Source: Verrucomicrobiales bacterium
GTDB lineage: Bacteria > Verrucomicrobiota > Verrucomicrobiia > Limisphaerales > CAIMTB01
DNA length: 61,275 nt
Assembly: GCA_016795425.1 (NCBI GenBank)
Contig: JAEUHG010000258.1
Location: 1-61,275, forward strand
Reading direction: 5' to 3'
Shown: in pieces, positions 17,665 to 27,274 of the stretch
How the letters are laid out: every line of letters starts with the position of its first letter
How positions within the stretch are numbered: position 1 is the first letter of the stretch
Position numbers and translations under genes: made by a program
Notes under the pieces: model-generated
What the model was told of the DNA's origin: nothing
Databases searched by the model: none
What the model saw: only the letters and a program-made list of their open reading frames with translations

Positions 17665-18969
17665 TCAGGACCGCAGCAAGGATCGCAGGACCCGGCCGTC
17701 GCTCAAGGCGATGGGACGTCCGACGGGTGTTACGATCTCCTTTTCGGGATTGATACCCAAAGCCGCGTGCAGGGTGGCATGCAGATCGGCCACTCCAACC
17801 GGCTGGCTGGGTTCGCGACGTTCTCCCGTTGGATCCGTGGCACCCAACACCTGACCTCCCCGCACGCCGCCACCCGCAATCGCCACCGAGAATCCATAGG
17901 GCCAATGATCCCGGCCTCCAACAGGATTCAGCTTCGGCGTGCGCCCGAATTCGCCCCCACACAACACCAGGGTAGAATCCAGAAGATCACGCTCCTTCAG
18001 GTCTCGCAGCAGTGCCGCAAACGCCGGATCCAGGATCCGCACATTCCGGCGTTGGAGCTCATGATTGTTGGCATGGGTATCCCAACCGCCCAGGGTCACC
18101 TCCACACAGCGAACGCCGCGTTCGATGAGTCGAAGAGCGGCCAGACAACCTCGCCCGAAGGCGGTGTCCCCATAGGCGGCACGCTGCGATGCCGGCGCTT
18201 GGCGAACATCAAACGCCACCAACTGTTCCGAACTCATCATTCTCAACGCGCGCTCCGTCGCGTGCCGGTGAAGCGTGGTGGTCGCATCCAGATCGGCAGG
18301 ACGGCCCTTGGCAAAGGTGGTCTCGACCACCTCCAGGTCGCGCAATCTCCGCTCCCGGCGCTCCACTGGTACCCTGGCGGTGATGTCTTCAATGGACCCC
18401 CGAGGATCATGAACCTGAAACGCGTCGAACTGCGCTCCGAAATATCCGCCGCGCGCCGGCCATTGATCGGGCAAAATGGAAATATGGCGCGGAATATCGA
18501 CATTCTCGTCCGGCAATTCGTGGCAAAGGATCGCACCGACGGCCGGGTGCACCACGGTGGGCACCGGCCGATATCCGGTCTTCATCGTGTAGACCGCCCG
18601 CTCGTGATCCGCTTCCTTGCTGACCATGGAACGGACCAAGGCCACCGAGGTCATGTGTTCGGCGATCAATTCCAGACCTTCGGCCAAGCGGATCTCCTTC
18701 GCCGCCGTTGCAATCGCGCGCGTTCCCGCAGCGATGGTCGTCTCAGGGTGCGGATCAAAGGTCTCCAACTGACTTGGCCCGCCCGCCATCCAAAGAATAA
18801 TAACCGAGCGCGCGGGCTTCCCCTTGGGCGCGCGCTCCTCCTCCCGGGCCAACACACGTGACACCGGTGTCAGCCACGCCAACCCGCTCAACCCGGCGAG
18901 CTTGAGCAAGGTGCGACGTGAGAAATGGTCCGGCGAACCGCAGGCGCCCTCCCAAAGCATCGGTTTCAT
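17665..18969 (-). CDS. DUF1501 secreted protein (sulfatase/phosphatase-like)
   Basis: A 434-residue protein of the DUF1501 family, related in fold to alkaline phosphatases and sulfatases, abundant in Planctomycetes and Verrucomicrobia and of unproven function. A twin-arginine type export signal is visible near the N-terminus (FSRRTLLKLAGLSGLAWL). The conserved ILWMAGGPSQLETFDPHP opens the fold, and the C-terminal half has CGGEFGRTPKLNPVGGRDHWPYGFS, the expected metal-site region. The start at 18969 lies immediately after the stop of the DUF1549/DUF1553 gene, so the pair is an operon, as usual for these families. Confidence 0.9.
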   Translation of the reverse strand: MKPMLWEGACGSPDHFSRRTLLKLAGLSGLAWLTPVSRVLAREEERAPKGKPARSVIILWMAGGPSQLETFDPHPETTIAAGTRAIATAAKEIRLAEGLELIAEHMTSVALVRSMVSKEADHERAVYTMKTGYRPVPTVVHPAVGAILCHELPDENVDIPRHISILPDQWPARGGYFGAQFDAFQVHDPRGSIEDITARVPVERRERRLRDLEVVETTFAKGRPADLDATTTLHRHATERALRMMSSEQLVAFDVRQAPASQRAAYGDTAFGRGCLAALRLIERGVRCVEVTLGGWDTHANNHELQRRNVRILDPAFAALLRDLKERDLLDSTLVLCGGEFGRTPKLNPVGGRDHWPYGFSVAIAGGGVRGGQVLGATDPTGERREPSQPVGVADLHATLHAALGINPEKEIVTPVGRPIALSDGRVLRSLLRS

Positions 18970-18970
18970 A

Positions 18971-20617
18971 TCAGTGATTCCAGGCAAACTCCGTGGAGTT
19001 GATCAGGGTCCAGTACAGATCCTCGAGATGATGCGCTCGACTCACCTTCGCATCGTTCTCCAGCCGGTCGACAAAATGACGGGACTCCTCTGGCGATGGG
19101 CGCCGTGTCAGCACCGCCAGATAGGCAGCCTCCACCGCCGCAGACGGAGCCGGCGCCAGCGCCGCAATCCGCGTGGCGGCGTTCATCACCAGGTCGTCCT
19201 TGGTCCGCTCCTTGACCAAACTGCCATTCATAAGCACCAGACGTTGCGGGATGGTGCCGGGCACCACCTCGAACTCATCCGAGCCAGCGTCCCCATAGTG
19301 CCGCACAAAATCGCGCTGCTGAAAATGCCGGATGACTCGACTCAAGACATGGGCATTGGCATCCACGGTCTTCAGGCTTGCCGACTGCAGGAGCGAACCG
19401 GCGACTTGCTCGGGCCGAAGCCGGGTCAAGGGAAACGCTGCAAAGGTACGCACGGCTTCCGCCTGAATCTCTCGACGTCCTGCCGGCAGGGTACTGTCGA
19501 GTCGAAACACCCGGGTGCTCGCGATCACCCGCAGCAATCGGTGCAAATCGAAGTCATGGGCGATGAGGTCATCCGCCAGGATCTCCATTCCCGGCGGAAA
19601 CGGACCATCCAGCGGAATGGACTCCAAGGGCTCATGAAGTGGCCTCTGAAACAAGAGGGCCCAGGCACGGTTGACCAAGGTACGAGCAAAGGGCCGGTTC
19701 TCTGGATGCGTCACCCAGCGGGCCAGGCGATCTCGTAACGCCCCATCGGCGGGCAGCAGGTTCTCCTGAAAGGGTACTTGTGGTAACACCGGTTCCTTCT
19801 CGCTCCGACCCAGGTAGCGGTATTCGTACTTCTTTTCCGGGTTGTCACGAACTCCGGTGATCGACATCTCCGCCCGCGCGAAAAAAGACGCCAACTCATG
19901 AAAGTGCGTTTGCTTCCAACGATCGCTGAACTTGTCGTCGTGGCACTGAACGCAATCGATGCGCACGCCCAGAAACGCACGCGAAACCCGCGCGGCCAAT
20001 CGCACCTCGTCCGGGCCCTCCTGCTCATTGTTCGGATCGACCGTGACGGTCACAAAGTTGACCTCCGGCCGCGTGGTCCAAATCCCCGACGACGCGATCA
20101 GATCTCGCGCCCACTCGCCATACGACCGGTTCCGATGGATCTGATCGCTCAACCAGCTCACCAGTCGGTGACGTCGGTAGAGAATGAATGGACCGTCCTC
20201 AACGCCCACCATGGCCCGGGCAAATCGTTCTGCCAGGTAATCGCTGCTTCGTCGGTCGGCAAGCAGGTAGGACACCCACAAGGAGAGGGTATCCTCACCC
20301 GCGGAATGGGATTCCAAGGCGCGAATCTCCGCCAGCGAGGGAATGGTGCCGGTCAGTGCCAGGGACACCCGCCGGTACACCGTGAGTGGCGGAGCAGGGG
20401 GCGAACACTCCAACCCCGCCGCCTTCCAGGCCGCGTCGAAGGCGTTGTCCACCCGCTCGGCGACTTCGCGAATCTCGGCTGCCTCGGCATTCCCCGCGAA
20501 CGCCCGGAAACGAGGGACCTCCAGCACCCGTCGTCGAGCCAGGACCTGGTCCACCGCCAGGCCAAGCGCGGCCACGAGGACGAGGAATCCCAGGTATGGA
20601 CGAAACCATGGCTTCAT
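18971..20617 (-). CDS. DUF1549/DUF1553 domain protein
   Basis: A 548-residue exported protein. The start at 20617 gives a short cytoplasmic tip and one hydrophobic anchor (YLGFLVLVAALGLAVDQVLA). The N-terminal half is DUF1549-like (VYRRVSLALTGTIPSLAEI, YLAERFARAMVG, DCVQCHDDKF with a CxxCH haem-type motif). The C-terminal half is DUF1553-like (NRPFARTLVNRAWALLFQRPLHEPLE, RVFRLDS, LTRRPSPEESRHFVD). Many family members are longer and carry extra cytochrome or LamG domains; this one is compact. It precedes the DUF1501 gene with no gap. The pair's biochemical role is unknown. Confidence 0.9.
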   Translation of the reverse strand: MKPWFRPYLGFLVLVAALGLAVDQVLARRRVLEVPRFRAFAGNAEAAEIREVAERVDNAFDAAWKAAGLECSPPAPPLTVYRRVSLALTGTIPSLAEIRALESHSAGEDTLSLWVSYLLADRRSSDYLAERFARAMVGVEDGPFILYRRHRLVSWLSDQIHRNRSYGEWARDLIASSGIWTTRPEVNFVTVTVDPNNEQEGPDEVRLAARVSRAFLGVRIDCVQCHDDKFSDRWKQTHFHELASFFARAEMSITGVRDNPEKKYEYRYLGRSEKEPVLPQVPFQENLLPADGALRDRLARWVTHPENRPFARTLVNRAWALLFQRPLHEPLESIPLDGPFPPGMEILADDLIAHDFDLHRLLRVIASTRVFRLDSTLPAGRREIQAEAVRTFAAFPLTRLRPEQVAGSLLQSASLKTVDANAHVLSRVIRHFQQRDFVRHYGDAGSDEFEVVPGTIPQRLVLMNGSLVKERTKDDLVMNAATRIAALAPAPSAAVEAAYLAVLTRRPSPEESRHFVDRLENDAKVSRAHHLEDLYWTLINSTEFAWNH

Positions 20618-20795
20618 GGCTTGGCAGCAGCGGTTGGCGTCACGTTGTCTGGTCCGGCCCACGGCCGCCGCGGAACGGTCGATCTCCCATGAAGCCCCTT
20701 TATGCCATTCCACGGTTGCCAGCGAAAAACTTGAGACTCCACGACCGTGAGCATGGTCCTAAGAGCATTTCACAGGGAGTATTGTTTCCGCAAAT

Positions 20796-21998
20796 ATGCG
20801 CATGGACACCATGACCATGGAAGAGCCAGGGGCGGCCATCGAGTCTCATGAATCAACCTCGGCGTCGCCCATCGCCTCGGGTCCCCGCCAGTCCCTAGTC
20901 CAGCGCTGGGTGCTGGGCCTGGCCTCGGCGATCGACGCCTTCTTCGGATTTCTTTCCCTGATCACCGCCCTCGCCGTCCTTTCGGTGATTCCCGGGCTCA
21001 ACCTGCTCAGCCTCGGCTACTTGATCCATGTGTCCGGACGCATCGCCGCCACCGGCCGATTACGCGACGGATGGGTGGGGATTCGGAAGGCATCCGTGAT
21101 CGGCCGTTTCGCCGTTGGAACTTGGTTGGTCCTGCTTCCGATTCGATTCCTCACCAGCCTGGCGAATGAAGCCGCTCTGGTCGAAGCGCAGGGCCGCTCC
21201 GCGCGCACCTGGGAGATCGCAGTCGATAGCCTCTGGGTTCTCGCCTTGATCCACATCGTGTGGGCCGGGGTTCGCGGCGGCAGGCTGCACCATTTCTTGT
21301 GGCCCGCTCCCATTCGATTCCTTCGATGGCTACGAACTCCGGGAAAGCTGGTCGCCGTAGGGTCCAGCGGCGTCCGTTATCTTCGGGAACTTCGGTTGCC
21401 GTACTACTTCTGGCTGGGAGCGCGTGGTTTTGCCGGGGCCGCGCTTTGGCTCGCCTTGCCGGTCGGCCTGCTGATCCTGGGTGCCCAGTCGGCCCCGAAT
21501 CCGATCGGCGGAGTCCTAAGCTTCGCAGGCGGCGCGATGCTCATGCCGGTGGTGATGCACCTGCCGTTCTTGCAGGCGAATCTCGGCAGGGAAAACCGTT
21601 GGGGCGCCCTCTTTGACCTTCGCCGCCTCCGCGACCAATTCGCGCGCGCACCTCTGGCCTTCTGGATGGCGCTGTTCGTGACGTTGTTGTTCGCCTTGCC
21701 CCTCTACCTACTTAAGATCGAGTTGCCTCCGCGCGAGCTCGCCTGGCTTCCCAGCCTCGTATTTGCCCTCTTCGGCCTGCCCGCCCGCTTCGTCACCGGC
21801 TGGGCGCTGGGTCGGGCCGGACGTCGCGCCACCCCACGCCACCGCGCCATGGCATGGATGAGCCGGTTGGCGATGCTGCCCCTCGCCCTCGCCTACGTGA
21901 TTTGGATCTATTTCAACCAATTCCTCTCTTGGAACGGCGCCTTGGGATTGCTCGAGCAGCATGCCTTTCTGGTGCCCGCTCCGCTCCTCAGCCTCTGA
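20796..21998 (+). CDS. multi-pass membrane protein, DUF4013-like
   Basis: A 400-residue inner-membrane protein with about eight hydrophobic segments. The opening resembles the DUF4013 family of Planctomycetes and Verrucomicrobia (FFGFLSLITALAVLSVIPGLNLLSLGYLI, then RLRDGWVGIRKASVIGRFAVG). Several Met codons sit close together at 20796-20817; I keep the first. The family assignment is tentative and no function is known. It is followed after 57 bp by the CotH-like gene and then the FHA gene, all on the same strand, and the FHA protein carries a similar membrane block, which suggests a shared complex. Confidence 0.7.
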   Translation: MRMDTMTMEEPGAAIESHESTSASPIASGPRQSLVQRWVLGLASAIDAFFGFLSLITALAVLSVIPGLNLLSLGYLIHVSGRIAATGRLRDGWVGIRKASVIGRFAVGTWLVLLPIRFLTSLANEAALVEAQGRSARTWEIAVDSLWVLALIHIVWAGVRGGRLHHFLWPAPIRFLRWLRTPGKLVAVGSSGVRYLRELRLPYYFWLGARGFAGAALWLALPVGLLILGAQSAPNPIGGVLSFAGGAMLMPVVMHLPFLQANLGRENRWGALFDLRRLRDQFARAPLAFWMALFVTLLFALPLYLLKIELPPRELAWLPSLVFALFGLPARFVTGWALGRAGRRATPRHRAMAWMSRLAMLPLALAYVIWIYFNQFLSWNGALGLLEQHAFLVPAPLLSL

Positions 21999-22055
21999 TT
22001 CAAAGGAACGACACTTGTCCCCCGTGCCGTTCGGATTAGGGTCGCGCCCGTCCTC

Positions 22056-24269
22056 ATGCGTGTTCCCACCGGAAACAGGACCACGAGCCGTCGCTCAGGG
22101 CGCCGACTGATGCCGGCTGGTTGCAGAGGCCTTGCCCTCTGGACCTGCTTCTCGTTGCTCACCTTCTTTTCGGCTGGATGCGAACGTCACTCCGATTCCT
22201 TCGCGGGCTCCGCTCTCAACGGATCCCCGCGCGTTCTTTACCAACCCACCCAACCCCGATCAGGACAAGCCGTCTCCGTTGCGATCTTTGTTCCCAGCCA
22301 GAATCCCGTCGTTCAAATGACGCTTCAGGTGCAAAGCGTCGAACCCGGTCGATACCGGCGACGCACCGACCCGGAGTTCGACCAGGACTGGCAGGATTTC
22401 CCGATGGAACCGGGTCCGCAGGAGGCAACCAACGGTGTGGCGCCTGGCACGCCCTTTACCGCGACCGTTCCCGGGGAACTCCAAAGACATCGGCACCTGA
22501 TGCGCTTCCGGTTTCGCGGTGTCACGGACCAGGGATCGCCTGTCGCCTGGCCTAATCCGACTAACGAATGCCCGAACTTCGCTTGGTTCGTCTACGACGG
22601 CCTGCCCTCCTGGACGGGTGCCAGTCGCCCCGGACGAACAGACGCGAGGAGGTTCTCTTCCAACTTCCTGGCCACGCTTCCGGCGTACCACCTCATCGCC
22701 AAGGGCAAGGACGTCGAGCAAAGTCAGTGGGATCCCGAGCATAATCGCCAACCATTCCTCGGGACTCTGGTGTACGACGACCGGGTGTATGACCACATCC
22801 AGTTTCACAATCGCGGACAGGCGAGCACCTATGTCGCGGGCAAAAACAAGTGGGGGTTCCGATTTCCCAGGGGCCAGGAGTTCCACGCGCGGGACGCTTG
22901 GGGCCGTCCCTACCGTCACGGTTGGAGAGCTTTCAATCTCAATGCCTGTGCCAGTCCATGGGCCCAAGTGAACCGCGGAATGGCCGGCTTGGACGAAGCA
23001 CTCTCCTACCGCGCCTTTCAACTGGCTGACGTGCCGAGTCCCGACACCCATTGGGTTCACTTCCGCGTCATCGACGCGGTCACCGAGTCCAACGATCGCG
23101 ACCAGTATCAAGGCGACCTCTGGGGGCTCTATCTCGTCGTACAGGACAAGAATGGCACCTGGCTGCGTGAACGGGGCCTGCCCGATGGCAATCTCTTCAG
23201 CGCCGAGAGCGGCCTCAAACACCGAGCCACGGGAATGCCCGAAAACGGGAACGACCTCCGGGACTTCTTCATCGGCATGGAACACTCCCCTTCGGAGCGG
23301 TGGTGGCGTCAACACCTCGATGTCAACGCGTTCCTCAGTTTTCATGCCATGAACCGCGTGCTGGGCAACGTCGACCTGCGGCCCGATGGCAACTACTACC
23401 TGTACCATCGGCCTGACGAGCAATGGGTGGTCCTGCCTCACGACCTCGACATGATGTTTATCCCGCGCACGCATTGGCCCGGTACCATGCAGGCCGTCGA
23501 ATGCCTCGCCATCCCGGCGCTCCGCATCGAATACAAGAATCGCGCCCGCGAAATCCTCGATCTCTTCTGCTCGGATGCCAGTCCCACGGGAGGTCAGGTG
23601 GGACAGTTGATCGCCGAGTTCTCCCGATTCATTGCGCCGCCAGGACACAGTCGCACGTGGGCCGAGTTGGATGAGGCCATGTGGAACTGGCATCCCTCCA
23701 GCCAGGCCCGTGGTGAGTTCAATCGCACTCCCTACCATGACCATCGCTTCGGTGGCGATTGGGTCCGGCGTCTGTCACCGCCGGATTTTTCCGGGTTCTG
23801 CCAATACATCCTCGATTACTGCACCGACACGCGTGCCGAGAAGAACTATCGCCCAAATGACGGCGACCAACGCGGCTATGGGTTTGGCTTCCTCCAATTC
23901 GAAGCGCGCGACCCCGAGATTCCGGAGCGCCCCACCATTCACCCCCTGGACTCGGCGCCCGAACGGAATCCGCGGTTCGCCTTCGGTGTCTCGAAGTTCG
24001 TGTCGCCCAAAGCACACCCCTTTCAATCGATCGAATGGCGCTTGGCCGAGATCGGTGCCGAAGCCCAAGGCCCCTGGCATTACGAATTGCAGGCCTCCCG
24101 CACAACGCCTCCGTTGACACGGGAATCCCCGGAGTTCCACGTCGAGTCGACCACCCTTCAGAGCGGCCGTAGCTACCGTGTACGCGCCCGCTATCGGGAT
24201 GCCACCGGCCGTTGCAGCCACTGGTCTCATCCCATCTCCGTCGTCGCGGCCGCCGCGTCCAACCGATGA
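22056..24269 (+). CDS. CotH-like kinase domain lipoprotein
   Basis: A 737-residue predicted lipoprotein: a basic N-terminus, a hydrophobic stretch and lipobox FFSAGC near residue 42. It carries a CotH-type atypical kinase fold. HNRGQASTYVAGKNKWGF (about residue 250) corresponds to the ATP-binding region. The stretch LGNVDLRPDGNYYLYH (about 435) and the metal-binding PHDLDMMF (about 460) match the catalytic segment. Characterised CotH proteins phosphorylate spore coat proteins; bacterial relatives outside spore-formers are mostly untested. The C-terminal 150 residues look like a fibronectin-type ligand domain (YELQASRTT, YRVRARYRDATGRCSHWS). Its stop overlaps the FHA gene by 4 bp. Confidence 0.8.
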   Translation: MRVPTGNRTTSRRSGRRLMPAGCRGLALWTCFSLLTFFSAGCERHSDSFAGSALNGSPRVLYQPTQPRSGQAVSVAIFVPSQNPVVQMTLQVQSVEPGRYRRRTDPEFDQDWQDFPMEPGPQEATNGVAPGTPFTATVPGELQRHRHLMRFRFRGVTDQGSPVAWPNPTNECPNFAWFVYDGLPSWTGASRPGRTDARRFSSNFLATLPAYHLIAKGKDVEQSQWDPEHNRQPFLGTLVYDDRVYDHIQFHNRGQASTYVAGKNKWGFRFPRGQEFHARDAWGRPYRHGWRAFNLNACASPWAQVNRGMAGLDEALSYRAFQLADVPSPDTHWVHFRVIDAVTESNDRDQYQGDLWGLYLVVQDKNGTWLRERGLPDGNLFSAESGLKHRATGMPENGNDLRDFFIGMEHSPSERWWRQHLDVNAFLSFHAMNRVLGNVDLRPDGNYYLYHRPDEQWVVLPHDLDMMFIPRTHWPGTMQAVECLAIPALRIEYKNRAREILDLFCSDASPTGGQVGQLIAEFSRFIAPPGHSRTWAELDEAMWNWHPSSQARGEFNRTPYHDHRFGGDWVRRLSPPDFSGFCQYILDYCTDTRAEKNYRPNDGDQRGYGFGFLQFEARDPEIPERPTIHPLDSAPERNPRFAFGVSKFVSPKAHPFQSIEWRLAEIGAEAQGPWHYELQASRTTPPLTRESPEFHVESTTLQSGRSYRVRARYRDATGRCSHWSHPISVVAAAASNR

Positions 24270-25366
24270 GAGCCGCTCAACGTTCGCTCCTTATCACGCG
24301 TCGGAACGGCGAAACCACCCGGTTGGCTCTGGAACCCGGGACCTATCCCGTCGGACGCGACGAGGGCAACGCCATCATCATCGATCATCCCTCCATCGCC
24401 GGGCGTCATTGTGAATTGTCAGTCTTCGAGGATGGCGGCCTCTTGATCCGCAATCTCGCAACGGTCGAAGAAACATCCATCGATGGCATTCCGGCCGGCG
24501 TCGCCGGACTTGCTCCCGGACAACGCCTGCGTCTCGGCGAATTCGACTGCTGGGTCGTCGGACCGGAAGGAATTCATGAAACCGAGGACGCTCCCGACCC
24601 GACGACGGCTTCCCTGATTCGAACAGCGCGCGCTCCCCTCCCTGCACCGCAACCGGCGGAAGCACCCGGGACTCCCAGCGAATTCTGGCAGACGATCCCG
24701 GGCGCCCTCGGCTACCCCGTGCGCGGCGACGGCTGGATTCCTCTCCTGCTGCTCGTCGGATTTTCGCAAGTGCCTCTGCTGTTGCCCGTCGCCTTTTCCT
24801 TCACCGGCATCGGCCTGAGCTTCCTCATCGGTGCTTACCTCATCCAGCTCGCCAAAGCGATCGTCCTTGGCACCGCTGACGATCCGGCGGCCCCGTTTCC
24901 CAGTCCGGACGTTTCCTTGCACGCCGATGATCTGAAGGAAGCCTTCCTGACCCTGTTGACACTCGCTCTCGTCTGCTTTGGACCCGCCATGGCTACCCAG
25001 TGGATTCGAGGCAGCCCCGCCTGGCTGAGCCCAACGCTGGCGGCGGCAGGCTGCCTCTACTTCCCGATGGCGTTGCTCGGAGTGATGGTCACGGAGCACT
25101 TCGGCGCCTTGAGTCCGACCTTTGTGTTGCCTTCGATTTCCCGGGCACCGACCGCCTACGCCCTTCTCGCCCTCAGCTTTGCAGCGCTGCTTCTGATGGG
25201 GAAACTGCTCCCAATCGTCGAAGGCGCGATGGGCATGGGGGCCGGCGTGCGACTGGCTCTCTCCACCGGCGGAACAGCCGCTGGATTCTACCTGCTGTTC
25301 GCCTGGTTGAGATTACTCGGCCTGTTTTACCGGCATCATCGGGTGCCCCTGGGATGGGGTCTCTGA
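24266..25366 (+). CDS. FHA-domain membrane protein
   Basis: A 366-residue protein. The ATG at 24266 overlaps the CotH stop codon (ATGA), indicating coupling. The N-terminal 95 residues form an FHA phosphothreonine-recognition domain: YPVGRDEGNAIIIDHPSIAGRHCEL, then a conserved-looking ETSIDG turn. After a linker, about six hydrophobic segments follow (from residue 165), in the style of the DUF4013/Yip1-like membrane families. The FHA part faces the cytoplasm if the N-terminus is in. Genetic coupling to a CotH-like kinase suggests the two may write and read phosphorylation, but the CotH protein appears to be exported, so they may lie on opposite sides of the membrane. Confidence 0.8.
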   Translation: MRAAQRSLLITRRNGETTRLALEPGTYPVGRDEGNAIIIDHPSIAGRHCELSVFEDGGLLIRNLATVEETSIDGIPAGVAGLAPGQRLRLGEFDCWVVGPEGIHETEDAPDPTTASLIRTARAPLPAPQPAEAPGTPSEFWQTIPGALGYPVRGDGWIPLLLLVGFSQVPLLLPVAFSFTGIGLSFLIGAYLIQLAKAIVLGTADDPAAPFPSPDVSLHADDLKEAFLTLLTLALVCFGPAMATQWIRGSPAWLSPTLAAAGCLYFPMALLGVMVTEHFGALSPTFVLPSISRAPTAYALLALSFAALLLMGKLLPIVEGAMGMGAGVRLALSTGGTAAGFYLLFAWLRLLGLFYRHHRVPLGWGL

Positions 25367-25414
25367 AATCAACGTCCGCGCGAACGTCTCGCTGGAGGAG
25401 CCGACACGCCAAGG

Positions 25415-25436
25415 GGCGATGTGATTTCACGTCGCC
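25415..25436. terminator. inverted repeat between convergent genes
   Basis: Arms GGCGATGTGA (25415-25424) and TCACGTCGCC (25427-25436) pair over 10 bp with one G-T wobble and an almost absent loop. It lies between the convergent FHA and epimerase genes, where a bidirectional terminator is expected. No T-run follows on either strand, so intrinsic termination is uncertain. Confidence 0.35.
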
Positions 25437-25520
25437 TCCACTGCTCCGGCCCGGGAATTTGACACCCCGCTCGCACTGCGCGGATCCCTCCGCGCGCCGG
25501 GCGAGACACGTCGGCGATCG

Positions 25521-26495
25521 TCAGGCCTTCTCAGGATGTCGAGCCAGGTAGTCCCGGAACCAATCCACCGTGCGACGCAAGCCTTCCCGCACCGAAACCT
25601 GCGGCTTCCAGCCCAGGATTTGGTGCGCTCGTGTCGCATCGGCGTACATCCGCCAGATCTCCGTCGGTCGATAAGGCAGCGCTCCGATCTCGACACTCGA
25701 CTTGGTCTCGGTGAGCTCGGCAATCATGCGCACAAGATCGCAAATGCGAACCTCCTCGCCCGCCGCGATATTGATCGGTCCTTCGATAGGCTTGGGATGA
25801 AGGCCTGCTCGAATGAGGCCATCCACAATGTCGGAGACGTAATTGAATTCCCGGGTCTGCTCGCCCTTGGTGGTACGCACTGGCACACCCTTCAGGCAAT
25901 TGATGATGAGCTCGGGAATGACGGCCTTGCTGCTCTGGTAAGGTCCAAACACGTTGAACGGTCGCACCACGACGATCGGGAATGTTCCCGCCACGCGCTG
26001 CTTGAGGCGGCAATACATCTCTCCCGAATACTTGGTAATCGCATACGGCGAGATCGGATCCGGAGTCATCGTCTCGACAAAGGGCACCGAGGACTGATGA
26101 CCGTAGACCTCGGAGGTCGACATATAGACGAACTTGTCCACCGTCCCGCACGTGTCCAACAGGTTGGCAGTGCCCTTGGCGTTGACGTCAAAGCACTCCT
26201 CGACCTGCGTGAAGCTCTGCCCGACGTGATTATAAGCCGCAAGATGGAAGATGATATTGGGCTTCCATTGGCGCACTTGGTCGAGGGCCCCGCGATTCCG
26301 CAGATCGGCTTCAATGACCTCGATGTCATCCCACATTTCGCGGAGGCGCTCGTTCTTCACGATGTTGCCATACCGCACGGTCACCGCGACGTTAGCGCCT
26401 TCTTCGAGGCAGCGGCGTACCAAATGCGACGGAATGAAGCCCGAGCCGCCGGTGACGACGACTTTGAGGCCTTTGAGGGATGCGTTCATGGTCAT
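25521..26495 (-). CDS. NAD-dependent epimerase/dehydratase (nucleotide-sugar SDR)
   Basis: A 324-residue extended short-chain dehydrogenase acting on nucleotide sugars. The Rossmann motif is VTGGSGFIPSHLVRR, where proline replaces the usual third glycine. The catalytic pair is in SPYAITK (YxxxK) after MSTSEVYG. VVVRPFNVFGPYQS and a C-terminal RRTVDWFRDYL are typical of dTDP-glucose or GDP-mannose 4,6-dehydratase relatives. Its start overlaps the preceding nucleotidyltransferase by 4 bp (ATGA at 26495-26492). An ATG two codons later is an alternative. The exact sugar is not predictable. No transferase or polysaccharide gene is in the window. Confidence 0.88.
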   Translation of the reverse strand: MTMNASLKGLKVVVTGGSGFIPSHLVRRCLEEGANVAVTVRYGNIVKNERLREMWDDIEVIEADLRNRGALDQVRQWKPNIIFHLAAYNHVGQSFTQVEECFDVNAKGTANLLDTCGTVDKFVYMSTSEVYGHQSSVPFVETMTPDPISPYAITKYSGEMYCRLKQRVAGTFPIVVVRPFNVFGPYQSSKAVIPELIINCLKGVPVRTTKGEQTREFNYVSDIVDGLIRAGLHPKPIEGPINIAAGEEVRICDLVRMIAELTETKSSVEIGALPYRPTEIWRMYADATRAHQILGWKPQVSVREGLRRTVDWFRDYLARHPEKA

Positions 26496-27184
26496 GGGAC
26501 TGTGAATAATTCGGGTAGCTGACGTTCCGCCTGGGCGCGCTCCTTCTCCGTGTTCACGGTGAGATGGCTGCCTTCGTGGCGGTAGGAATACAAGCTCCCG
26601 CCTCGGGCGAGGCCCTCCAGAAACTCGGGCATGTCCGAACCGCGCTTCAATCCCGACAGCACACCCGGCTCCAGGAGCAAAAATCCGATGTTGATCCAGT
26701 ACGGCAGCACCGGCTTCTCGCGAAACTGCTGGATCCGTCCCGATATGTCACTGTCGACGATGCCATACGGGCTCTGCAGCGGGTAAGTGGTCAGAGTCGC
26801 CCCCGCCCTCTTCTCCTCGTGACACCGCACCAGCGAGGGAAGACTGACATTTGCCAGGGTATCGCCATAGCAAACCAGGGCCCGCCCGGGAACCAGCGCC
26901 CGCGCGTCCACCAGACGATCCGTCATGGTGGCATCCCCGGAATCCACCGCGTGAAACCGTTCCTTATCCGGGAAATGTTCCGCCAGAAACTGATGGATCA
27001 TCTCCGCCTTGTACCCCACGCAACACACGAACCGCCGTAACCCCGAGATCTGCAGATACTCGATCAAATGATGAAGCATGGGCCGCCCACCCAAGGGAAC
27101 CAGCGGCTTGGGGCAGTGCTCCGTGAACGGCCGAAGGCGCTCGCCCTTGCCGCCACACAACAATACGGCAGTGATGTCCTGCAT
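26492..27184 (-). CDS. sugar-1-phosphate nucleotidyltransferase
   Basis: A 230-residue cytosolic enzyme that activates a sugar 1-phosphate with an NTP. The signature is LCGGKGERLRPFTEHCPKPLVPLGGRPM at residues 9-36 (G-G-x-G-x-R-L and PKPL). Later YGDTLANV carries the metal-binding Asp, and SPYGIVDSD and FREKP follow. It is shorter than many RmlA proteins and closer in style to the RfbF/GlmU-N-type cores. It is coupled to the downstream SDR, forming an NDP-sugar activation and dehydration/epimerisation pair, presumably for a surface glycan. Confidence 0.87.
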   Translation of the reverse strand: MQDITAVLLCGGKGERLRPFTEHCPKPLVPLGGRPMLHHLIEYLQISGLRRFVCCVGYKAEMIHQFLAEHFPDKERFHAVDSGDATMTDRLVDARALVPGRALVCYGDTLANVSLPSLVRCHEEKRAGATLTTYPLQSPYGIVDSDISGRIQQFREKPVLPYWINIGFLLLEPGVLSGLKRGSDMPEFLEGLARGGSLYSYRHEGSHLTVNTEKERAQAERQLPELFTVP

Positions 27185-27274
27185 GAATCAGGTTGGATCC
27201 GCCTCGCGCTCCATCACGATGCGGACGCGGAAACTAGTCGGTGGCCCGCTCGGGACAAGCTCATTTCTGCGTGG

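Noticed and set aside
22260..23744. Minus-strand open frame opposite the CotH-like gene
   Set aside because: Plus strand encodes a coherent lipoprotein with kinase motifs; the reverse is compositional noise.
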